Shown: piece by piece, positions 34,525 through 43,200 of the stretch
Layout of the letters: each line of letters starts with the position of its first letter
How positions within the stretch are numbered: the stretch's first letter is position 1
Translations under genes and position numbers: made by a program
Origin: Brumimicrobium sp051745635
GTDB lineage: Bacteria > Bacteroidota > Bacteroidia > Flavobacteriales_D > Crocinitomicaceae
Length of the DNA: 64,000 nucleotides
Assembly: GCA_051745635.1 (NCBI GenBank)
Contig: JBNJEH010000008.1
Location: forward strand, 1-64,000
Direction: 5' to 3'
The notes under the pieces: model-generated
Databases searched by the model: none
What the model saw: the letters and a program-made list of their open reading frames with translations, nothing else
What the model was told of the DNA's origin: nothing

Positions 34525-37500
34525 ATGAAGAAAATTGTATGGTTAACAGCTTTATCTGTTTTGGGCTGTTTAAGTATAAACATTGCTTACACGCAATGTC
34601 CGCAGACAGCACCGTATACAGAAAATTTTGATGGAGCAACCTGGGATAGCGGAACAGGTGATATCGATGCCTGCTGGTCGCGTAACAGTTCTACTGGATT
34701 TTATTTCCAGACGAATACTGGAGACACGCCATCTACGAGTACGGGTCCTATCGCAGCTTTTGGTGGTGCCGGAAATTACGTTTACACAGAGGCTTCTTCG
34801 GGTTCAACTGGGGATTTGGCGGAACTAACGTCCCCTCAAATTGATTTGACTCCGCTTACAAATCCATTTATGACATTTTATTACCACATGTTCGGAGATG
34901 ATATTACGCAACTTGATGTTGAAGTATCTGATGATGGAGGTATGACGTGGACAGTTGAAGGTTCGATTGTAGGAGAACAACAAACGGCAGAAACGGATCC
35001 ATGGGAAATATATTCTGTTAATCTCTCCGCCTATGCTGGACAAACGATTCAGGTGCGGTTTTCCACTAATAAGGGTGGAAGTTTTGATGGCGATGTATCG
35101 ATAGATGAGTTATCTGTAGCGGAAGCGCCCTCGTGTCCGGACCCTACTGATTTTGTCGCAACCAACACAACTGGAAGTTCAACCGATCTATCTTGGACTG
35201 AAAATGGTTCGGCGACAATGTGGAACATCGAATATGGTCCTACTGGCTATGCTCAAGGATCAGGTACTTTAGTAGCTGCCAATTCGAATCCGTTCACCTT
35301 GACTGGTCTGAACCCGACAACGGGTTATGATATTTACCTTCAAGCCGATTGTGGTGGAGGAGATGAAAGTTTATGGATTGGTCCGATCAATGTCAATACT
35401 GTGATCGCAGCGATCAACTGTACATCTGGAGCGAATACGAATTTGTATTCCACAGACTTTGAAACTTCATTTCCGTCAGATTGGTCGAACACGGCAACTG
35501 GTGACCCGCAATGGGAGTATAACACTGGAACAACAGGTTCATTTAATACAGGACCTGATGGCGCCTTTTCAGGCAATGGCTATATCTTTCTCGAAACCAC
35601 TGGCGGTGCGCAGGGAGATGCTGACACCATTTATCCTAATGATCCAGTGGATTTAACAACAGCCCTCAACGAGGCAAGGATGAGTTTTTACTACCATATG
35701 TACGGAGGTGATATGGGAGATTTAATTGTAGATGTTTCTGATGATGGCGGTGCTACCTGGACAACTGAATTTACGCAAGTAGGTCAGGATCAAACTGCCG
35801 AGACAGATCCCTGGACGCCGGTAGAAATCGATTTGTCACCTTACATCGGCTCAATGATTGAATACCGTATTATTGGTGTTCGTGGAAACGGTTTTGGAAG
35901 TGACATGGCAATTGATTTATTCAATATCGAAACGTGTGTTTCTTGTCCTCAACCAACCGATTTGGTTGTTAACAATATTGGCGCAACTACAGCAGATGTC
36001 GATTGGCAATTAGGTAATACTGAGACAGAGTGGGCTATAGAATACGGAGCTCCTGGTTTTACGCCTGGTACTGGTAACTCAATGGTCACAACAAATCGTC
36101 CTGAAACAATTTCTGGACTGATGTCAAACACGCAGTACGATGTGTATGTCAGAGCGATTTGTGGACCTGGTGATACTAGTGTTTACAGCCAGTCAGAAAC
36201 CTTTACAACACAGTGCCTCGTGGCTGCAGCGCCAGTTATCGAGAATTTTGACGATGCTTCGACATGGGTATCAGGAACTGGTTTTGCAAACACAGATGAT
36301 ACCATCAGCAGCTGTTGGAGTCGTAACCCAGGACCAGGAAACTTTTTCTGGGGTGTCAGAACGGGCGCAACAGGTACTGGTTCAACAGGACCTGATGATG
36401 ACGTCTCAGGAGGTGGAAACTATCTTTATACTGAAGGGTCCAATGGAACCACAGGTGATAGTGCTTTCGTCTATTCGAAGCGCTATGACATATCGAACCT
36501 AACAGATCCTTATGTAACGTTTTCGTACCACATGTTTGGAGGAGACATTGATTCATTGACAGTATATGCTTCCAATGATAATGGATTCTCATGGGATACC
36601 ATCGGTCGCATTTATGGACAACAACAAACGGCATCGACAGATGCTTGGCTTGATACGTCCTTTTCGTTATCGGCATACACGAATGACACGGTAGCTATAG
36701 GATTCTTGAATACTCGAGGAGGATTGGGATCAGATGTTGCTATTGATGAATTCTCTATCTTGCCATGTAATGGAGATGCAGGAGCGGATGGTGAAACTGA
36801 TGTTTGTCGTTTGGATACATTAACAAACCTCAACGATGTGGTTTCCATAAATCAGGAATTAGGCGGAAGATGGGAATTCCCATTAGATCAGAGCTTAGTT
36901 GTAGATGATACGATGTTGAGTGTCTTGCTGCTGCCAACTGATAGCTATGAGGCTTATTACATTGTGCCTGGAGCATGTCAGGAAGACACGGCAGTGGCTA
37001 CGATAAATGTATTCCCTGCTTCATCTGCTGGTGAAAATGGCACCGTAGAAGTCTGCTTGAACGAGCCAGTAAACCTCATTGAAGGGCTCAATGGAAACGT
37101 TGACCTCGGTGGTGATTGGTACGATCCGTCGAACAATGTGTTGGCGAGTGGTCAGATTGCTGCGCCTTCGGCAGATGGTAATTATAACTATACTTACATT
37201 ACTTCCAATGGCGTTTGTCCTGCAGATACGGCATTGGTGGACCTCGATGTCGACGGTGATTGTGATTACTTGTCACTCGGTACGGAAGCGATGAAAGAAA
37301 TTTCAATCTATCCGAACCCGGCGACGAGTGAAGTGAATATTGTGAACCCTGCGAATACCGAAGCGCTGAAAGTAGAAATACTGGATGTGAACGGTCGAGT
37401 AGTAGCAGTGGATGACAAAGCACTGGAAAACACGACAGAAGGTACGGTTGCGATCGATCATTTAGAAACGGGTATTTACACGATCCGCATCTACAATGAA

Positions 37501-37536
37501 TCCGGTCAGAAGACCTTTAAACTCGTGAAGCAGTAA
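34525..37536 (+). CDS. MAM-like/Fn3 surface protein with T9SS type A tail, chimeric paralogue
   Basis: The 1003-residue protein has a signal peptide (about 1-24, ending AYTQ). Its N-terminal module, about residues 25-220 (MAM-like: APYTENFDGATWDSGTG ... MTFYYHMFGDD), is unlike the GEVED domain of the upstream gene. From about residue 232 to the end the 772 residues equal those of the upstream protein except for one Phe/Tyr change. The N-terminal module instead matches the first module of the gene at 38347. The start at 34525 was chosen because it opens the signal peptide; a longer frame begins at 34459. The architecture suggests domain swapping on a shared scaffold. Confidence 0.9.
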   Translation: MKKIVWLTALSVLGCLSINIAYTQCPQTAPYTENFDGATWDSGTGDIDACWSRNSSTGFYFQTNTGDTPSTSTGPIAAFGGAGNYVYTEASSGSTGDLAELTSPQIDLTPLTNPFMTFYYHMFGDDITQLDVEVSDDGGMTWTVEGSIVGEQQTAETDPWEIYSVNLSAYAGQTIQVRFSTNKGGSFDGDVSIDELSVAEAPSCPDPTDFVATNTTGSSTDLSWTENGSATMWNIEYGPTGYAQGSGTLVAANSNPFTLTGLNPTTGYDIYLQADCGGGDESLWIGPINVNTVIAAINCTSGANTNLYSTDFETSFPSDWSNTATGDPQWEYNTGTTGSFNTGPDGAFSGNGYIFLETTGGAQGDADTIYPNDPVDLTTALNEARMSFYYHMYGGDMGDLIVDVSDDGGATWTTEFTQVGQDQTAETDPWTPVEIDLSPYIGSMIEYRIIGVRGNGFGSDMAIDLFNIETCVSCPQPTDLVVNNIGATTADVDWQLGNTETEWAIEYGAPGFTPGTGNSMVTTNRPETISGLMSNTQYDVYVRAICGPGDTSVYSQSETFTTQCLVAAAPVIENFDDASTWVSGTGFANTDDTISSCWSRNPGPGNFFWGVRTGATGTGSTGPDDDVSGGGNYLYTEGSNGTTGDSAFVYSKRYDISNLTDPYVTFSYHMFGGDIDSLTVYASNDNGFSWDTIGRIYGQQQTASTDAWLDTSFSLSAYTNDTVAIGFLNTRGGLGSDVAIDEFSILPCNGDAGADGETDVCRLDTLTNLNDVVSINQELGGRWEFPLDQSLVVDDTMLSVLLLPTDSYEAYYIVPGACQEDTAVATINVFPASSAGENGTVEVCLNEPVNLIEGLNGNVDLGGDWYDPSNNVLASGQIAAPSADGNYNYTYITSNGVCPADTALVDLDVDGDCDYLSLGTEAMKEISIYPNPATSEVNIVNPANTEALKVEILDVNGRVVAVDDKALENTTEGTVAIDHLETGIYTIRIYNESGQKTFKLVKQ

Positions 37537-37599
37537 AACTTCAATAACTGCTCACAGCTATAATTGAGAAGCGGCGTTCGAAAGAGCGCCGCTTTTTTT
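35218..37599. repeat. 2.4-kb near-identical direct repeat, copy 2
   Basis: Second copy of the tract at 31871-34251. The directly repeated copies are 0.97 kb apart, so recombination between them would delete one N-terminal module with the intervening promoter and leave one intact gene. Confidence 0.92.
37569..37599 (+). terminator. Rho-independent terminator
   Basis: Same stem and T tract as at 34221-34251, 33 bp after the stop codon of the second type A gene. Confidence 0.9.
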
Positions 37600-38280
37600 G
37601 GTTTAAGGATGGCGCGCATGCATAATAAGAAGATAATCGATAGCAAAGTGGTGGGTAAAAAATATTAAATGTTTATCGGGTTCTTTGCCAGTATTTCTGG
37701 GCACAAATTTGTTATATCCATCTCAGCGAATCAGGCGTCTTCAACGCTGTTGACCTGTTAAAACGCACATTGCGATCTCATTTTGAAAAACACAATGTAT
37801 CACGGCACACCGCACTTCGGTGAACTCATTTCGACAAGCTCGATATAACACATTTCGACGAGCTCAATGTGTCACAGTGCATAGCTTTGCGATCTTTGCT
37901 TGACCTGAGCATGTCGAATGGGCGACTACTTTGCGCCCTTTGCGGTTATTATTGATGTTTTCGATCAGCACAGGTACGGTTAAGAGCCCAAATAAACACA
38001 GTCCTTAATTTGCTATTATTAACGATAATCTACAAATTTCAGCTGGTATACATCCCGACAGGCGTAAAATATTAAATGCATTAAATGGGTTGAAAGATCA
38101 TCATATTTTTTTTGGGATTGCTTCAGGATTGGATTGTTGAGTTATAAAAAGCCAAGACGACTGTGGATTTGATGGTATCACTCAATCAGTGAAAAGAAGA
38201 ATTTGTTGATATAACTTCATGCTGCTATTCTGAAATTTCTTTAACAAACCCCATGTTTTTTCAGAATTAATTTTTTTTTA
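37600..38280. other. Gene-free intergenic stretch with REP-like repeats
   Basis: No coding signal is visible. At about 37826-37925 the motif CATTTCGACAAGCTCGAT recurs as CATTTCGACGAGCTCAATG and then in inverse form (TGAGCATGTCGAATGG), so the segment can fold into a long imperfect hairpin. Such TTTCGACAAGCTC palindromes are a common intergenic repeat type in Bacteroidota genomes. The rest shows nothing I can name. Confidence 0.5.
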
Positions 38281-38346
38281 CCAACTTTTTTTAGAAAATT
38301 TACGTCTTAAATGTGTAACTTGTCAAACACACAAAAATTTATACTT

Positions 38347-41300
38347 GTGAAAAAAACTATATTTTTATTTGCTTTAGTTGTATTGGGTATGTTGAGCTCG
38401 AACGTTGTATCAGCGCAATGTGCGCAGACAGCGCCTTACACCGAAAATTTTGATGGAGCGACCTGGGATAGCGGAACAGGTGATATTGATGCCTGTTGGT
38501 CGCGTAACAGCTCTACGGGGTTTTACTTTCAGACGAATACTGGAGATACGCCTTCTACTAGTACAGGTCCTGTAGCGGCTTATAGTGGTACGGGGAATTA
38601 CGTATACACTGAGGCTTCTTCTGGTTCAACGGGTGATTTGGCAGAAATCACTTCTCCGCAAATTGATTTAACACCGCTCACAGATCCATTTATGACATTT
38701 TATTATCACATGTATGGAGACGATATTACACAACTGGACGTGGAAATTTCTGATGATGGAGGTACGACGTGGACAGTTGAGAGCTCTATTGTTGGAGAAC
38801 AACAAACGAATGAATCGGATCCCTGGGAATTATACGCAGTGAATTTAACTGCGTATGCTGGTCAGACCATTCAGGTGCGATTTTCGACAAATAGAGGTGG
38901 AAGTTTTAATGGCGATGTCTCAATCGATGAGCTCACTGTCGAGGAAGCACCAACGTGTCCTTTTCCTTCTGATTTAGTTGTAACAAGCACCACTCAGAAT
39001 TCAGCTGACTTGTCATGGACTGAAAATGGTACGGCAACGAACTGGAATATTGAATATGGACCTACCGGTTTTACGCAGGGATCCGGAACAGTTGTAGCAG
39101 CGAATTCAAATCCCTTTACGGTGACTGGGCTCACTGCAGGAACTTCTTATGATTTCTATGTACAAGCTGATTGTGGTGGTGGTGATGTATCCGACTGGAT
39201 TGACCCGGCAGGAGGCTTTACCAATTGTGCTGCGCTGACTTCAGCGCCATATACGGAGTCTTTTGATGGACCGCAATGGGATGTCGGAACGGGAGATATT
39301 AGCCCTTGCTGGACGAGAACACCGACGACCGGCTATGCCTTTGAATCGAATACAGGTGGTACAGGTAGTACCAATACTGGGCCTTCCGCTGGATATGGTG
39401 GTGCCGGTAATTATGTGTTCACTGAAGCTTCTTCAGGTTCGACGGGTGATGTAGCTCAAATTACTTCCCCTGAAATTGATATTACGCCGCTGACAGATCC
39501 CTTCATGACGTTCTATTACCACATGTATGGTGATGAAATCACGCAGTTAGATGTGGAGGTTTCTGACGACGGTGGAACAACATGGACAAATGAAGGGTCA
39601 ATTGTAGGACAGCAACAAACGGCAGAAACAGATGCATGGGAGATTTATCCTGTTGATCTTTCTGCTTATGCAGGTCAAAGCATACAAGTTCGGTTTTCTA
39701 CATCAAAAGGCGGTGGTTTAAGAGGAGATGTTTCCGTTGATCAATTTGTGATTGAAGAAGCGCCAACATGCCCTTTCCCCTCTGACCTTGTAGTGAATAA
39801 TATTGGAGCGAACAGTGTTGAACTTTCCTGGACGGAAAATGGTTCTGCAACAAATTGGAATATAGAATATGGTCCTGCCGGGTTTACACAAGGTAATGGA
39901 ACGCTTTTCCCTGTAACGAATAATCCAGGGACGGTAACGGGTCTAAACCCAGCTACGGCTTATGATTTTTACGTACAAGCAGATTGTGGAGGAGGTGATG
40001 AATCCGACTGGATCGGTCCTGTCTCAGCATTTACGAACTGTCTGCCTGAAACGGCTCCATACACAGAAACTTTCGACGGTACGGAATGGGATACCGGTAC
40101 AGGTGACATCAGCCCTTGCTGGTCGCGCAATCCAAATACAGGATTTATGTTTGAATCAAACACAGGTGGAACAACTTCTGGCAGTACAGGACCTTCAGCA
40201 GGATTTGGAGGAGCTGGAAATTACGTTTACACGGAAGCTTCTTCCGGCACGTCTGGAGATGTTGCACAAATTGTGTCTCCTGAAATTGATTTAACGCCAT
40301 TGACAGATCCATTTCTTACATTCTACTATCACATGTATGGAAGCGATATCACACAGTTGGATGTCGAGGTTACTGATGATGGAGGAACGACATGGACCAA
40401 TGAAGGGTCAATTGTCGGTGAGCAACAAACGGCCAATGGCGATCCCTGGGAGATTTATCCGGTGAATTTATCTGCCTACGCAGGACAAACCATACAGGTG
40501 CGTTTTTCAACGGCTAGAGGAGGAAGCTTTGAAGGTGATGTTTCCATCGATCAATTTGTCGTGGAAGAAGCGCCAACTTGTCCTTTCCCCGTTGATTTTG
40601 CAGCAAACACCATTGGTAGTAATGATGTAGAGTTAGCCTGGACCGAAACGGGGTCCGCTACAAATTGGAATATTGAATTTGGATTAGCAGGATTCACACA
40701 AGGTGGTGGAACATTCCAACCGGTGACGAATAACCCGGCGACAATAACAGGTCTTGCCCCCACTACGCAATATGATTTTTATGTACAAGCAGATTGTGGA
40801 GGAGGTGACGAATCGGACTGGGTGGGTCCAATTACGATTACTACAGCTTGTGCTACATTTACGGCACCGTTCACAGAAAACTACGATAGTACAGATTGGG
40901 ATGCCGGAACAGGAGATATCAGTATATGCTGGTCGAGAAATCCGGCGACAGATTATGCATTCGAAACAAATACAGGAAATACGCCGACGGGCAATACCGG
41001 ACCTTCATCGGCATTTGGAGGATCAGGAAATTATATATACACCGAGTCTTCCTCGGGATCTAATGGTGATGTTGCTCAGTTTACGACGCCCTACATTGAT
41101 TTGGCACCTTTGACCGTCCCTTACTTGACATTTTATTACCACATGTATGGTGATGATATTACGCAACTCAATATTCAGGTTTCTGATAACGGTGGAGGAA
41201 CCTGGAACAATATAGGCTCCATAACCGGAGAACAGCAAACGAGCGAGCTTGATCCCTGGCAAGAATTTGGTATTGCGCTGGGAGGATATGTCGGACAGAC

Positions 41301-42939
41301 TGTCCAGATTCGATTCGTGACTTCTCGTGCCGGGATCAATGGCGACCTGGCCTTAGACGAATTTGAAATTGCTGAAGCACCCTCATGCCCGGATCCCACT
41401 AGTTTAACAGCTATAAATATTGGTGCTACAACGACTGAATTAGACTGGCAGGCTGGGTTCAACGAAACGGAATGGATCATCGAATACGATACAGCTGGAT
41501 TCGCTTTAGGAACGGGTAATACCTTAGTTACGACGAATAACCCTGAAACGATTACGGGACTAACTCCGGATACGGAGTACGATGCGTATGTTCGCGCAAT
41601 TTGTAGTCCAGGGGATACGAGTGATTATAGCGCCATTGAAGAGTTTTCAACGGAGTGCATCACTTATATGGCACCGTTCTTAGAAGAATTCCAGTCAGGT
41701 GTTCAGCCCGATTGTTGGGAAAATTTGAACAACACGAATTCTACAAGTGGTAATGCCTTCTGGGAATTTTCAGGATCTCCAGGTTATGGCGCGGGATCCA
41801 ACGGGCGACCAAATGGAACATTTGCCTGGACGGATGGTTCTACGCCAACACCTGATAGCGTGATGCTCATTTCACCGAATATTGATGTATCGCCGTTAGT
41901 TGATCCTTATTTGGAGTTTGATTGGTTCAGTAATAATACCAATAACCCTGGAGATAACGTCCCGCTCGTTGTTGAGATTTACGCCAACGGAACGTGGAAC
42001 TATCTCGATACACTTCAGGGAGACAGTGTAAACTGGAGAACAGAATCGTATGACCTCTCGGCTTATGCGGGTCAGGTGATTAAAGTGCGATTCATGACCA
42101 ATCAAACGGTTACGAATAGCTCAGCATTCTACAACGATATATTGTTAGACAATGTGAAAATTGATAATTGTTTCGCAGTTCCAGGTCAAGATGGTGCGAC
42201 AGATTTCTGTCGATTGAACGATACGGTGAACCTTAATGACAACATCATTGTTCAGGGTCAAAGTAACGGCCGATGGGAATATCCAAACAGTCAGTCATTA
42301 ATCGTGGACGATTCACTTTTCGTCGTGTCGAACTTGCCTGCTGTACCTCACGAGGTGTATTACATCGTCGATGCGATTTGTGAATCGGATACGACAGTGG
42401 CTACCATTGACTTATATCCTGCTTCAAATGCGGGGCAAAACGGTTTGATCGTGGTTTGCCGAAATGAACCCGTCGACTTAAACGATGGTTTGGATAACAG
42501 TGCGGATACGGTGGGTACCTGGAATGATCCGTATGAGGATCCGCTGGGCGGAGGAGAAATTACATCTCCAGATGCACCCGGGGACTACAACTATCAGTAT
42601 ATCGCCGATAATGGTGTTTGTCCGGCAGATACGGCTATTATGCAGTTACGCGTTGACGGGAATTGTAATTACCTCTCTGTTGGAACGGAAAACATGCAGG
42701 AAATCGCCGTCTATCCGAACCCGGCATCGAATGAGATCAATATTACAAATCCTGAAAATGAAAAATCACTACAAGTTGAAATACTTGACGTGAATGGTCG
42801 CGTAGTTGCTGTGGATGATCAGGCACTCCAGAATACAACTGAAGGAACAGTTGCTATTGATCACCTGGAGACTGGAGTTTATACACTGCGCGTGTTCAAT
42901 GATCAGGGCTCGAAAACATTTAAAGTTGTGAAGCAGTAA
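38347..42939 (+). CDS. Giant modular surface protein with four MAM/Fn3 repeats and T9SS type A tail
   Basis: The 1530-residue protein has four tandem units of about 270 residues starting near 24, 296, 568 and 838, each a MAM-like domain (APYTE-FDG ... FYYHMYGD-ITQLDVEVSDDGG) followed by an Fn3-like domain (LSWTENGSATNWNIEYGP). A fifth divergent unit follows (about 1107-1270), then a short Cys-containing region and a type A sorting domain (about 1448-1530). The GTG at 38347 was taken as start because it opens the signal peptide (KKTIFLFALVVLGML) just as in the paralogue; an ATG at 38311 would add 12 polar residues. It is likely an adhesin. Confidence 0.88.
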   Translation: MKKTIFLFALVVLGMLSSNVVSAQCAQTAPYTENFDGATWDSGTGDIDACWSRNSSTGFYFQTNTGDTPSTSTGPVAAYSGTGNYVYTEASSGSTGDLAEITSPQIDLTPLTDPFMTFYYHMYGDDITQLDVEISDDGGTTWTVESSIVGEQQTNESDPWELYAVNLTAYAGQTIQVRFSTNRGGSFNGDVSIDELTVEEAPTCPFPSDLVVTSTTQNSADLSWTENGTATNWNIEYGPTGFTQGSGTVVAANSNPFTVTGLTAGTSYDFYVQADCGGGDVSDWIDPAGGFTNCAALTSAPYTESFDGPQWDVGTGDISPCWTRTPTTGYAFESNTGGTGSTNTGPSAGYGGAGNYVFTEASSGSTGDVAQITSPEIDITPLTDPFMTFYYHMYGDEITQLDVEVSDDGGTTWTNEGSIVGQQQTAETDAWEIYPVDLSAYAGQSIQVRFSTSKGGGLRGDVSVDQFVIEEAPTCPFPSDLVVNNIGANSVELSWTENGSATNWNIEYGPAGFTQGNGTLFPVTNNPGTVTGLNPATAYDFYVQADCGGGDESDWIGPVSAFTNCLPETAPYTETFDGTEWDTGTGDISPCWSRNPNTGFMFESNTGGTTSGSTGPSAGFGGAGNYVYTEASSGTSGDVAQIVSPEIDLTPLTDPFLTFYYHMYGSDITQLDVEVTDDGGTTWTNEGSIVGEQQTANGDPWEIYPVNLSAYAGQTIQVRFSTARGGSFEGDVSIDQFVVEEAPTCPFPVDFAANTIGSNDVELAWTETGSATNWNIEFGLAGFTQGGGTFQPVTNNPATITGLAPTTQYDFYVQADCGGGDESDWVGPITITTACATFTAPFTENYDSTDWDAGTGDISICWSRNPATDYAFETNTGNTPTGNTGPSSAFGGSGNYIYTESSSGSNGDVAQFTTPYIDLAPLTVPYLTFYYHMYGDDITQLNIQVSDNGGGTWNNIGSITGEQQTSELDPWQEFGIALGGYVGQTVQIRFVTSRAGINGDLALDEFEIAEAPSCPDPTSLTAINIGATTTELDWQAGFNETEWIIEYDTAGFALGTGNTLVTTNNPETITGLTPDTEYDAYVRAICSPGDTSDYSAIEEFSTECITYMAPFLEEFQSGVQPDCWENLNNTNSTSGNAFWEFSGSPGYGAGSNGRPNGTFAWTDGSTPTPDSVMLISPNIDVSPLVDPYLEFDWFSNNTNNPGDNVPLVVEIYANGTWNYLDTLQGDSVNWRTESYDLSAYAGQVIKVRFMTNQTVTNSSAFYNDILLDNVKIDNCFAVPGQDGATDFCRLNDTVNLNDNIIVQGQSNGRWEYPNSQSLIVDDSLFVVSNLPAVPHEVYYIVDAICESDTTVATIDLYPASNAGQNGLIVVCRNEPVDLNDGLDNSADTVGTWNDPYEDPLGGGEITSPDAPGDYNYQYIADNGVCPADTAIMQLRVDGNCNYLSVGTENMQEIAVYPNPASNEINITNPENEKSLQVEILDVNGRVVAVDDQALQNTTEGTVAIDHLETGVYTLRVFNDQGSKTFKVVKQ
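38420..41665. repeat. Four tandem coding repeats of about 810 bp
   Basis: Units begin near 38420, 39237, 40047 and 40857. They encode the same MAM-plus-Fn3 module and are clearly similar in DNA, but not identical. The first also resembles 34590-35140 in the neighbouring gene (near 88 percent over the stretch I compared). Confidence 0.8.
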
Positions 42940-42964
42940 AAACACTGTTTTAAGAATATATGAC

Positions 42965-42995
42965 AACGACACTCCTCCTGGGGTGTCGTTTTTTA
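42965..42995 (+). terminator. Rho-independent terminator
   Basis: AACGACAC/GTGTCGTT, extended by three more pairs (TCC/GGG) to an 11-bp stem with a 4-nt loop, then a T tract. It lies 25 bp after the giant surface gene. Confidence 0.88.
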
Positions 42996-43111
42996 TTTGC
43001 GGCCCTTCTTATTATCAATCTCAAGCTCAATGTTTTCAAGGTGTATTTTATATTGGACAGATAGATTTTTCACGTTGTGATTTTCAAAAGAGAACACTCC
43101 AATAAAATAAT

Positions 43112-43119
43112 TACATTTG
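43112..43119 (+). promoter_or_regulatory. -7 box TACATTTG upstream of the M1 peptidase
   Basis: Exact TAnnTTTG match, 81 bp before the ATG. The -33 region has no clear TTTG. Confidence 0.4.
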
Positions 43120-43200
43120 TTGAAGAATATGAGGAGTGCTGTTAGTCAATGGTTGATGTATAATCCTTTACAGATGTGAGGGATAGTAAATGAATACTTA

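Noticed and set aside
38420..41665. CRISPR-like array
   Set aside because: The repeats are long coding modules of about 810 bp in one open frame, not short repeats with spacers.
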